Origin: Massilia rubra
GTDB lineage: Bacteria > Pseudomonadota > Gammaproteobacteria > Burkholderiales > Burkholderiaceae_D
DNA length: 54,971 nt
Assembly: GCF_011682065.1 (NCBI RefSeq)
Contig: NZ_VUYU01000040.1
Span: forward strand, 1 to 54,971
Direction: 5' to 3'
Part shown: one piece after another, positions 36,101-43,592 of the stretch
How positions within the stretch are numbered: position 1 is the stretch's first letter
Layout of the letters: the number at the start of each line of letters is the position of its first letter
Made by a program: the position numbers and the translations under genes
Notes under the pieces: model-generated
Told to the model about the DNA's origin: nothing
What the model saw: the letters and a program-made list of their open reading frames with translations, nothing else
Database searches by the model: none

Positions 36101-37534
36101 ATGCGATTGACTCTTCTTGCCGCAGCGTCCGCGCTGGCGGTGTTGTCGGGATGCGCCAGCGTCCAGCCGCCGTCCCAGGCCACCGCCCACGCGCCAGCCA
36201 GAAACATCATCTTCTTCCTCGGCGATGGCATGGGCATCAATACCCTGACCGCCGCCCGCATCTACGCCGTCGGCGAAGACGGCGAGCTGACCCTCGATAC
36301 CTTGCCCGAGTCGGCGTTCGTCAAGACGTTCTCGAACGACGCCCAGGTCACCGACAGCGCCGCGTCCATGTCGGCCTATATGACCGGGGTGAAGGTCAAT
36401 AACAATGTGTTGTCGATGAGCTCCGATACGCCGGCCAGCGCTCCCGCGCTTGACGCCTCCGGTAACAAGCTGGCCGGCCGCTGCGGCGCCGGGCGCCCGG
36501 TCGCCACCCTGGCCGAACTGGCCAAACAGCGCGGCATGTCGGTCGGCGTGGTCACCACGACCCGCGTGACCGATGCCACCCCGGGCGCGGTGTTCGCGCA
36601 CGTGTGCCATCGCGCCATGGAGAACGATATCGCCGCCGCCCTCGTTCCCGGCGGCGCCGGCTACAACGCGGCCCTCGGCGCGCGCGGCCTCGATGTGCTG
36701 CTCGGCGGCGGCAGCGACTATTTCACCAGCACCGCCAAAGGCGGCAAGCGCAGCGACGGGCGCGACCTGCTGGCCGAACTGGCCGCGCAGGGCGTGCGCA
36801 CCGTGTCCGACAGCGCCCAGTTGAACGCGGTCGATGCCAGCGCCGGCGCTCCGCTGGTCGGCCTGTTCGCCCCGCACGACCTGAGTTTCGATTCGATGCG
36901 CGATGCGGCCAAACAGCCATCCCTGCCCCAGATGGCCGGCAAAGCCATCGGCATCCTGGCGAATAATCCGAAGGGGTTCTTGCTGGTCGTCGAGGGCGGC
37001 ATGATCGACCTGGCGCTGCATAACTCGAACGCGCGCCGCGCCCTGCAGGAGACGGTCGTCTTCGACAATACCCTCAAGGCGGCCATCGCGCAGATGCGCT
37101 CGATCGATCCGGACTTGAAGAACACCCTGATCGTGGCCACCGCCGACCATGATCATTCGCTGCTCCTGAACGGTTATGCGCGCCGCACCGGCAAGACCAC
37201 GCCGAGCGAACCGGGCGTGCTGGGATTGATGCGCCGGGTCGATAACAACGAGATCAAGCTCGATGCCGATGGCGCGCCATTTACCATCATCGGCTTCGGT
37301 AATGGCGAGCACCGGGTGCAGGGCAGCCGCGGCGCCGCCCCGCACCTGACCAGCGCCCAGGTCAGCGCCGACGACTACCGCCAGGAGGCGGTGGTGCGCA
37401 CCGAGCCCGGTTACGAGACGCACAGCGGCACCGATGTGTACCTGGGGGCGATCGGCGCGGGCGCCGCGCGCTTCGGCGGCACCATCGATAACACCCGCGT
37501 GTTTGAACTGATCAAGGCGGCCGCCGGCTGGTAA
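36101..37534 (+). CDS. alkaline phosphatase (PhoA family), lipoprotein
   Basis: A 477-residue alkaline phosphatase. The N-terminus is a lipoprotein signal (MRLTLLAAASALAVLSGCAS, lipobox LSGC), so it is probably membrane-anchored. Metal and catalytic motifs are present: FFLGDGMGINTLTAAR (Asp ligand), TDSAASMSAYMTG with nucleophile Ser at about residue 86, VEGGMIDLALH, TADHDHSLLL and YETHSGTDVYLG (His ligands). It releases phosphate from monoesters outside the cytoplasm. GTG at 36095 is an alternative start 6 bp upstream. It is followed 28 bp later by a paralogue. No obvious Pho box was identified, partly because the upstream region is filled with repeats. Confidence 0.88.
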   Translation: MRLTLLAAASALAVLSGCASVQPPSQATAHAPARNIIFFLGDGMGINTLTAARIYAVGEDGELTLDTLPESAFVKTFSNDAQVTDSAASMSAYMTGVKVNNNVLSMSSDTPASAPALDASGNKLAGRCGAGRPVATLAELAKQRGMSVGVVTTTRVTDATPGAVFAHVCHRAMENDIAAALVPGGAGYNAALGARGLDVLLGGGSDYFTSTAKGGKRSDGRDLLAELAAQGVRTVSDSAQLNAVDASAGAPLVGLFAPHDLSFDSMRDAAKQPSLPQMAGKAIGILANNPKGFLLVVEGGMIDLALHNSNARRALQETVVFDNTLKAAIAQMRSIDPDLKNTLIVATADHDHSLLLNGYARRTGKTTPSEPGVLGLMRRVDNNEIKLDADGAPFTIIGFGNGEHRVQGSRGAAPHLTSAQVSADDYRQEAVVRTEPGYETHSGTDVYLGAIGAGAARFGGTIDNTRVFELIKAAAGW

Positions 37535-37562
37535 GCGGCGCCCCCTTTGTAAAGTCACCATA

Positions 37563-38963
37563 ATGAGAGTCACCATGACGCCTTCCCGCTTTCCCTTGCT
37601 CCTGCTGGCCGCCGCGTGCGCGCTGGCGCCATCCCTGGCCGGAGCGGCCCCCCAGCCTGCCGCCAAGAACATCATCTTCTTCCTCGGCGACGGCATGGGC
37701 CCGACCACCATCACCGCCGCGCGCATCTATCGCTACAAGGAGGAGGGCTTGCTCCACTTCGAGCGCATGCCGCATTCGGCGCGCATCAAGACCTATTCGA
37801 ACGATGCCCAGACCACCGACAGCGCACCGTCGATGGGTTCTTACATGACCGGCATTAAGATCAATAACGATGTGATCTCGATGGCCGACGCCAAGCCGTT
37901 CGCCCCGCGCAAGGATGGCAACGGCAACGCCACCATCGACGCCTGCCCGGCCGGGAACGGGCGCGCGGCGGCCACCATCCTCGAACTGGCCAAGGCGGCC
38001 GGCAAGTCGGTGGGCTCGATCACGACCACGGAGCTGACCCACGCCACGCCGGCATCGACTTTTTCGCACGTGTGCGAGCGCGACATGGCGTACCAGATCG
38101 CCGCGCAGGTGGTGCCGGGCGGCGCCGGCTACAATCCGGCCTTGAAAGACGGGGTCGATGTGCTGATGGGCGGCGGGCGCAATCACTTCACGCCGTTCGA
38201 CGCGGCGCGCAATGCGCTGGGCCGCGCCGACGGGCGCGACCTGATGGCCGAACTGGCGGCGCAGGGCTACACGGTGGCGGCGAATGCGGATCAGATGCAG
38301 GCCGCGCCAGTCGGTAAGAAATTCGTCGGCATCTACAGCGACGTGAGCCACCTCGATTACGCGCTGGCGCGGCGCGCCGGCCAGCCGCCGCTGGCGCAGA
38401 TGACGGCCAAGGCGATCGATCTGCTGGCGTCCAATCCGAAGGGCTTTTTCCTGATGGTCGAAGGCGGCAAGATCGACCATGCGCTGCACGATACCAACAT
38501 CAAGAACGCGCTGGCCGAAACGGTCGATTTCGACGACGCCATCAAGACCGCGCTCGACAAGATGGAGGCGCTCGACCCTGGCCTGCGCAATACGCTGCTG
38601 GTGGTCACGGCGGACCATGATCACACGATCGTGATGAACGGCTATGCCAAACGCGGCAACCCGATCCTCGACCTGGTGCGCAATGTGGACGATGGCGCGC
38701 CGGCGCGCGATGCCGATGGCAAGACCTTTACCACCTTGGTGTTCGGCAATGGCCCGAACCGCCCGCATCAACGGCTTGACGTCGACAGCTCCACGGCGCT
38801 GGGCGACGCCTATCACCAGGAGACCGGGGTGCGCCTCAAGGGCGAGACCCATGGCGGCGGCGATGTGAAGCTGTTCGCCACCGGCGCCGGGGCGGGCGTG
38901 TTCAAGGGGACCATGGAAAACACCAAGGTGTTCCACCTGATGAAGGCGGCCTTCGGTTTCTGA
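37563..38963 (+). CDS. alkaline phosphatase (PhoA family), secreted paralogue
   Basis: A 466-residue paralogue of the upstream gene. It has a cleavable signal peptide (SRFPLLLLAAACALAPSLAG, then AAP) in place of a lipobox, so it is likely free in the periplasm or secreted. Motifs are FFLGDGMGPTTITAARIY, TDSAPSMGSYMTG (nucleophile Ser), VEGGKIDHALHD, TADHDHTIVMNG and GETHGGGDVKLFAT. The His in KIDHALHD, absent from the paralogue (MIDLALH), may complete a metal site differently. ATG 37575 is an alternative start. A strong terminator follows at 38991. The pair probably arose by tandem duplication, with different cellular locations afterward. Confidence 0.88.
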   Translation: MRVTMTPSRFPLLLLAAACALAPSLAGAAPQPAAKNIIFFLGDGMGPTTITAARIYRYKEEGLLHFERMPHSARIKTYSNDAQTTDSAPSMGSYMTGIKINNDVISMADAKPFAPRKDGNGNATIDACPAGNGRAAATILELAKAAGKSVGSITTTELTHATPASTFSHVCERDMAYQIAAQVVPGGAGYNPALKDGVDVLMGGGRNHFTPFDAARNALGRADGRDLMAELAAQGYTVAANADQMQAAPVGKKFVGIYSDVSHLDYALARRAGQPPLAQMTAKAIDLLASNPKGFFLMVEGGKIDHALHDTNIKNALAETVDFDDAIKTALDKMEALDPGLRNTLLVVTADHDHTIVMNGYAKRGNPILDLVRNVDDGAPARDADGKTFTTLVFGNGPNRPHQRLDVDSSTALGDAYHQETGVRLKGETHGGGDVKLFATGAGAGVFKGTMENTKVFHLMKAAFGF

Positions 38964-38985
38964 GGTGTTGACGCGACCCGCAAAC

Positions 38986-39017
38986 AAAAAGCCCCGTTCG
39001 CGAGAACGGGGCTTTTT
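38986..39017. terminator. Bidirectional intrinsic terminator
   Basis: GCCCCGTTC (38991-38999) and GAACGGGGC (39004-39012) form a perfect 9-bp stem with a GCGA loop. It is flanked by A5 on the left and T5 on the right. It separates the converging phosphatase and SWIB genes and can serve both. Confidence 0.9.
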
Positions 39018-39046
39018 GTAATCCGGCTTGGACAGGCGAACTGTTT

Positions 39047-39460
39047 TTATTTCAGATGGTCGGAAATGAGTTTGGTCATTTCGAACATCGATACCTGCGC
39101 TTTGCCGCCGAAGACTGCTTTGAGCTTGTCGTCAGCATTGATCATGCGGCGGTTGGCCGCGTCTTGCAGATCGAGCTTCTTGATATAGTCCCAGACTTTC
39201 TTGGTCACTTCGGTGCGTGGCAGCGGCGTTGCGCCAACCACGGCTGCCAGGACGGCGGACGGAGTCATCGCCTTCATGAAGGCGGCGTTCGGCTTGCGTG
39301 GGGCTGCTGCTGGTTTTTTTGCGGCTGCTGCTTTTGGTGCTGCCGCAGCTTTTGCTGGAGCGGCTTTCTTCGCTGCTGCTGGCTTTGCCGCTGCGGCTGG
39401 CTTAGCTGCGGCGGCCTTTTTTGCTGGCGCTGCTGCTGGGGTTTTTTTGGCTGTTGCCAT
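39047..39460 (-). CDS. SWIB domain protein with Ala/Lys/Pro-rich tail
   Basis: A 137-residue protein. Residues 1-58 are a basic Ala/Lys/Pro repeat (ATAKKTPAAAPAKKAAAAKP and onward) like a histone H1 tail. Residues 60-137 are a SWIB/MDM2 fold: MTPSAVLAAVVGATPLPRTE, VTKKVWDYIKKLDLQD and a C-terminal FEMTKLISDHLK. Bacterial SWIB proteins occur in chlamydiae and many betaproteobacteria and are thought to be chromatin-associated. ATG 39460 has AGGAGG 8 bp upstream; the TTG at 39466 is too close to it. A 12-bp palindrome, AATTGCGCAATT (39490-39501), lies in the upstream leader. Confidence 0.88.
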   Translation of the reverse strand: MATAKKTPAAAPAKKAAAAKPAAAAKPAAAKKAAPAKAAAAPKAAAAKKPAAAPRKPNAAFMKAMTPSAVLAAVVGATPLPRTEVTKKVWDYIKKLDLQDAANRRMINADDKLKAVFGGKAQVSMFEMTKLISDHLK

Positions 39461-39620
39461 CTTCAAGCCTCCTTAACGAACACATGGGAAATTGCGCAAT
39501 TCATCGCACGGCTTATATTGGTGGGGATTTACCGATGACGCAAGTGTTTTTCAAGAATTTTTCGGCGTTTTCATAGGGAAAAGGCAGAACGATGGCCCGA
39601 GAAGGCCGATTTTGACGATT

Positions 39621-39697
39621 CGTCTCCCCCGCGCAGGCGGGGGGCCAAGTTGGCTGCTTAGCGAAGAACTTGGACCCCCGCCTGCGTGGGGGCGACG
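39621..39697. repeat. REP-type inverted repeat pair (31 bp arms)
   Basis: Arms 39621-39651 and 39667-39697 are reverse complements with 3 mismatches in 31. Each arm holds a CCCCCGC..GCGGGGG hairpin and ends in the AACTTGG motif also seen at 68-74. It lies just past the ffh stop codon on the minus strand, the same position relative to a gene end as the 12-94 pair. Confidence 0.8.
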
Positions 39698-39753
39698 GTT
39701 TGACGGTTAACCACTGCGCAAGCGCTGTCTTTGCACGAGCCGCCGAGGGGCGC

Positions 39754-41124
39754 TTAGCGCATCCCGCCCGGCATCATGCCCTTCATCGAGCGCATCATTT
39801 TCATCATGCCGCCGCCTTTGAATTTCTTCATCATGGCCTGCATCTGGTCGTATTGCGCCAGCATGCGGTTCACTTCCTGCACCTGTACGCCGGCGCCGGC
39901 GGCGATGCGGCGCTTGCGCGTGGCCTTGATCAGTTCCGGCTTGGCGCGTTCCTGCGGCGTCATCGAGTCGATGATGCCGACCATGCGCCGTACCTGCTTG
40001 TCGGCCTGGTCCATGTTGGCGCCGCCGGCCGCCTGCTGGAACTGGGCCGGCAATTTGTCGATCAGGCTCGACATGCCGCCCATCTTCTTCATCTGGCCCA
40101 GCTGCGACTTGAAGTCGTTCATGTCGAAGCGACCGCCCACCTTGATCTTGTTGGCCAGGTCGGCCGCAGCCTTGCTGTCGACGCCCTTGCGCGCTTCTTC
40201 CACCAGCGCCAGGATGTCGCCCATGCCCAAGATACGGTTGGCCATGCGCTGGGCGTCGAAGGCTTCCAGGCCGTCGAGTTTTTCGGATACGCCGGCAAAC
40301 TTGATCGGTTTGCCGGTAATGTGACGCACCGACAGCGCCGCGCCGCCGCGCGAGTCGCCATCGAGCTTGGTGAGCACGATGCCGGTCAGCGGCAGCGCGT
40401 CGTTAAAGGCCTTGGCGGTGTTGATCGCATCTTGCCCCAGCATGGCGTCGACCACGAACAGGGTTTCGATCGGGTTGACCGCCGCGTGCACGGCCGAGAT
40501 TTCCTGCATCATCGCTTCGTCGATGCCCAGACGGCCGGCGGTGTCGATGATCAGCACGTCGTGGTAGTGCTTCCTGGCCCAGTCGAGCGCGGCCAGGGCG
40601 ATGTCGACCGGCTTGTCGGTGGCGGCGGACGGGAAGAAGTCGGCGCCGACCTGCTTGGTCACCGATTCGAGCTGGGCGATCGCGGCCGGACGGTAGACGT
40701 CGGCCGAGACGGTCAGGACCTTTTTCTTTTTCTCTTCCTTGAGGTACTTGGCCAGTTTGCCGACGGTGGTGGTTTTACCCACACCCTGCAAACCGGCCAT
40801 CAGGATGATCGCCGGCGGCTGCTGGGCAAAGCTCAGCTGCGACGCTTCGGGACCCAGGTCGGCTCCCATCAGCGCGCCCAGCTCGCGCTGGACCACGCCG
40901 ACCAGGGCCTGGCCCGGGCTGAGCGAGGCCAGTACTTCTTCGCCGAGGGCTTTTTCCTTGACCCGGCTGATGAACTCGCGCACGGCGGGCAGCGCCACGT
41001 CGGCTTCGAGCAGGGCCAGGCGCACTTCGCGCAGCATCTCGGCGGTATTCGATTCGGTCAGACGCGCCTCACCGCGCATGGTCTTGACGACCTTGGCAAG
41101 GCGTTGGGTTAAGTTATCTAGCAT
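39754..41124 (-). CDS. ffh: signal recognition particle GTPase Ffh
   Basis: A 456-residue SRP54-type protein that delivers nascent inner-membrane proteins to FtsY. The N domain starts MLDNLTQRLAKVVKTMRGEA. The G domain has GLQGVGKTTTVGKLAKYLKE, VLIIDTAGRLGIDE, TKLDGDSRGGAAL and GVSEKLDGLEAF. The Met-rich M domain ends in repeated MMKKF/GGGMMKMMRSM/GMMPGGMR and would bind 4.5S RNA. An upstream start at 41160 is open but lacks homology, so ATG 41124 is used. No 4.5S RNA gene was recognised in the window. Confidence 0.96.
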   Translation of the reverse strand: MLDNLTQRLAKVVKTMRGEARLTESNTAEMLREVRLALLEADVALPAVREFISRVKEKALGEEVLASLSPGQALVGVVQRELGALMGADLGPEASQLSFAQQPPAIILMAGLQGVGKTTTVGKLAKYLKEEKKKKVLTVSADVYRPAAIAQLESVTKQVGADFFPSAATDKPVDIALAALDWARKHYHDVLIIDTAGRLGIDEAMMQEISAVHAAVNPIETLFVVDAMLGQDAINTAKAFNDALPLTGIVLTKLDGDSRGGAALSVRHITGKPIKFAGVSEKLDGLEAFDAQRMANRILGMGDILALVEEARKGVDSKAAADLANKIKVGGRFDMNDFKSQLGQMKKMGGMSSLIDKLPAQFQQAAGGANMDQADKQVRRMVGIIDSMTPQERAKPELIKATRKRRIAAGAGVQVQEVNRMLAQYDQMQAMMKKFKGGGMMKMMRSMKGMMPGGMR

Positions 41125-41413
41125 GGCAGACCTGACTAATATATAGGGCGATGCCGGCACGCGCCGGTTGTGGCGTCATTTTACCCTATGTCCGAAGGAA
41201 AAAAGACCGGCGCCGGGCCGGCCGGCGGAAGGGCGCGCGCGCGCTCGCTGCCGGTGGCGCCGCCACATCACGGTCTCTTTCGCAGGCGCCGGCCAGTCTT
41301 TTTGCGCACACAGCTTGCGCCCGTCGTGGGACGGCGCGGATTTGGCGCGATACATTTCCTGTGCGCAATCAAAAGCGCCCCCATCGACTCTGCATCACTG
41401 ACCGGAGATTGGC
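41125..41413. other. Intergenic region with long-range inverted repeat
   Basis: The 289-bp gap between divergent ffh and the substrate-binding protein gene has no clear gene. AAAAAGACCGGCGCC (41199-41213) is complementary, with a small bulge, to GGCGCCGGCCAGTCTTTTT (41285-41303). The about 70 bp between them are very GC-rich. This could fold as a roughly 105-nt RNA stem in either transcript. CGGAGA just before 41414 is the RBS of the next gene. Confidence 0.5.
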
Positions 41414-42400
41414 ATGACAGGCAAGCTTCTTTGCAACACCCTCAGAACGACCCTGGCGCTGGCGGCCCTGTGCGTCGCCGCTGGCAGCCAGGCGCAGGAG
41501 GTGGTCCGGCTCGGCAACCTCAAACTGGCGCATTTCGGCGCCGTCTCGTACATCAAGGAAATCGCGCCGTCCTGCGGCATCCGGGTCGAAGAGAAAATCT
41601 TCGCCAAGGGGCTCGATGTGATGCAGGCCATCATCGCCGGCGAGCTCGATGTGGGCGCGACGGCGTCCGAGGCCGCCATTTCGGGGCGCGCCAGCGGGGC
41701 GCCGATTGTCGTGGTGGCCGGTTTCGCCAGGGGCGGCGCGCGCTTGGGGGCGCGCGCCGGGCTGGGTGTGAAGGGCATGCGCGACCTGCAAGGCAAGAAG
41801 GTGGGCGTGACGCGCGGCGCCATCCAGGAAGTGCTGCTGATGGCCAAGCTGCAACAGCACGGCATGAGCGCCGACAGCGCCCCCGGCAAGGATGTGCAGC
41901 TGATCTACCTGCCGTTCGCCGACCTGAACCAGGCGCTGATGGGCGGCAATATCGACGCCATGATGCAGTCCGAGCCGCAATCCTCGCAAGCGATCAACAA
42001 GGGGTTCGGGGTGGAAGTGCTGAAACCCTACGATACCCCGATCGGCGAGCCGGTGCGCACCATGGTGATGACCGAAGCTTTCTATGGCGGCAAGCGGGCG
42101 TTGGCCGAGAAATTCATGCGCTGCTTCGTGCAGGCCACGCGCGCCTTCATCGGCGAGCCGGCGCTGGCCGAAAAGTATGTGCGCGAAACGATGTTCAAGG
42201 GCCAGATCAGCAAGGACGACTTCGCGGACGCGATCGCCAATTCGCCGTATGCGTTCGATGTGACGGCCGCCCATATCCAGGTCACCACCGACACCATGCT
42301 CAAGACCGGGGTGGGACGCATGGCGCGCCCGCCGCTGGCGACCGACTGGGTGCGCACCGACCTGCTCGAGGCGGCCAAGAAAAGCGCGGGCATGAAGTAG
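41414..42400 (+). CDS. ABC transporter substrate-binding protein (SsuA/NMT1-like), orphan
   Basis: A 328-residue periplasmic binding protein with signal peptide (NTLRTTLALAALCVAAGSQA). The fold pattern is that of nitrate/sulfonate/taurine-type proteins: VVRLGNLKLAHFGAVSYI, LDVMQAIIAGELDVGATASE, GKKVGVTRGAIQEVLLM, then IDAMMQSEPQSSQAI. No permease or ATPase gene is adjacent. It lies between ffh and the CcsA-like gene. It probably presents a small organic anion or amine to a transporter encoded elsewhere. A GC-rich stem-loop follows at 42402. Confidence 0.82.
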   Translation: MTGKLLCNTLRTTLALAALCVAAGSQAQEVVRLGNLKLAHFGAVSYIKEIAPSCGIRVEEKIFAKGLDVMQAIIAGELDVGATASEAAISGRASGAPIVVVAGFARGGARLGARAGLGVKGMRDLQGKKVGVTRGAIQEVLLMAKLQQHGMSADSAPGKDVQLIYLPFADLNQALMGGNIDAMMQSEPQSSQAINKGFGVEVLKPYDTPIGEPVRTMVMTEAFYGGKRALAEKFMRCFVQATRAFIGEPALAEKYVRETMFKGQISKDDFADAIANSPYAFDVTAAHIQVTTDTMLKTGVGRMARPPLATDWVRTDLLEAAKKSAGMK

Positions 42401-42401
42401 C

Positions 42402-42461
42402 TGCCCAACGCAGGCGTCCAAGGTCGGCGTCCAATGTCGGCGCCCGACGCCGCGTTGGGCA
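42402..42461. repeat. Stem-loop downstream of the substrate-binding protein gene
   Basis: TGCCCAACGC (42402-42411) pairs with GCGTTGGGCA (42452-42461). GGCGTC (42413-42418) pairs with GACGCC (42446-42451), with one bulged base between. The loop holds GGTCGGCGTCCAATGTCGGCG, a near-repeat. There is no T-run. It may stabilise the 3' end of the upstream mRNA. Confidence 0.5.
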
Positions 42462-42522
42462 TGGCCGCCATCGATTCGAACGCCGTCCCCGCCGGCACGC
42501 GCCGATAGTGTAAACTTGCACA

Positions 42523-43326
42523 ATGCAGACTTACTTACTTATCGCAGCGGCGCTGCTGTACGCGGTGTGCGCCCTTCTTCCCTCGCCCCGGGGTTCGCTC
42601 ATCTCCGCCGTCACGGCCGTGGCCTGGCTGCTGCATGGCGCCGCCCTGTGGCTCGACATGATGGCGCCCGGCAGCGTGCGGATCGGCTTCGCGCTGATGA
42701 TTTCGGCCGCGCTGTGGATCTCGGTGGCGGCCTACTGGATCGAAAACCGCAATTTCGCGCTCGACGGCCTGCGCCGCCTGGTGATGCCGTGCGCCGCCGC
42801 CGCCGCGCTGCTGCCGGCCGTGTTCCCGGGCAGCGTGCTGCTGCTCGAAGGGCGCGCGCCGGCCTTCGGCTGGCATATCGCGGTCGCCATCCTGGCCTAC
42901 AGCACGCTGACCATCGCCGCCTTCCACGCGGTCCTGATGGCGCTGCAGGAAACGCGCCTGCATGCGCGCAACCCGCAAGCCGGCTGGCTGGCCAGCGCGC
43001 TCGACCAGCTGCCGGCCCTGCTGACCATGGAAAAATTGCTGTTCCGCCTGATCTGGATCGGTTTCGTGCTGCTCAGCCTGACCGTGCTGTCGGGGATCGT
43101 GTTCTCGGAACAGTTGTTCGGCACCGTGCTCAAGTGGGATCACAAGAGCGTCTTTGCGCTGCTGTCGTGGTTCCTGTTCGCCGCGCTGCTGGCCGGGCGG
43201 CGCTGGCGCGGCTGGCGCGGCAAGACCGCGCTGCGCTTCACCCTGGCCGGTTTCGCCACCCTGGTGCTGGCCTATGTCGGCAGCCGTTTCGTTCTTGAAG
43301 TAATTTTGCACCGGGGCCTGGCATGA
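42523..43326 (+). CDS. cytochrome c assembly (CcsA/YpjD-like) inner-membrane protein
   Basis: A 267-residue protein with eight or so hydrophobic segments, of the CcsA/YpjD-like cytochrome c assembly family (PF01578). Conserved-looking parts are AFGWHIAVAILAYSTLTIAA, LDQLPALLTMEKLLFRLIWI and FGTVLKWDHKSVFALLSW, giving His residues possible for haem contact. In Burkholderiales this gene usually sits next to ffh; here a binding-protein gene intervenes. There is no evident Shine-Dalgarno before ATG 42523, and a TAGTGT -10-like box lies about 12 bp upstream, so a near-leaderless transcript is possible. It overlaps the next gene by 4 bp. Confidence 0.85.
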   Translation: MQTYLLIAAALLYAVCALLPSPRGSLISAVTAVAWLLHGAALWLDMMAPGSVRIGFALMISAALWISVAAYWIENRNFALDGLRRLVMPCAAAAALLPAVFPGSVLLLEGRAPAFGWHIAVAILAYSTLTIAAFHAVLMALQETRLHARNPQAGWLASALDQLPALLTMEKLLFRLIWIGFVLLSLTVLSGIVFSEQLFGTVLKWDHKSVFALLSWFLFAALLAGRRWRGWRGKTALRFTLAGFATLVLAYVGSRFVLEVILHRGLA

Positions 43327-43589
43327 TGCGCATTCTGTTCTGGATCGGCTTGATCGTGCTGGTCATCGCGGCCATTCGCAGCAAGATTCGCGGCAAGCTG
43401 CGCGAGATGACGCCGCCGCCCGGGCATCCCGGCTATCCCGGCGCCGGGCCGCAGGCGGCGCCGACGCGCGAACTGGGCGCCACCGTCGAGTGTGCGCACT
43501 GCCATGTGTATTTCCCGGAGTCGGAAGCGGTCACGGCCAACGGCCGCGCGTACTGCAGCGCCGAGCACGTCAACCTGCCGCCGGCCTGA
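43323..43589 (+). CDS. PP0621 family protein
   Basis: An 88-residue protein with one N-terminal membrane segment (MMRILFWIGLIVLVIAAIRS). A short Pro/Gly linker and a Cys-rich end follow (VECAHCHVYFPESEAV, then AYCSAEH). The CxxC...C plus His pattern suggests a small zinc site facing the cytoplasm. Function is unknown. It is conserved immediately before pilS in many Burkholderiales and is 3 bp from pilS here, so it may take part in pilus regulation; this is inference from context. Confidence 0.85.
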   Translation: MMRILFWIGLIVLVIAAIRSKIRGKLREMTPPPGHPGYPGAGPQAAPTRELGATVECAHCHVYFPESEAVTANGRAYCSAEHVNLPPA

Positions 43590-43592
43590 CCG

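Noticed and set aside
41161-41413. 4.5S (SRP) RNA gene next to ffh
   Set aside because: The expected conserved tetraloop and GGAAGCAGCC-type core are absent.
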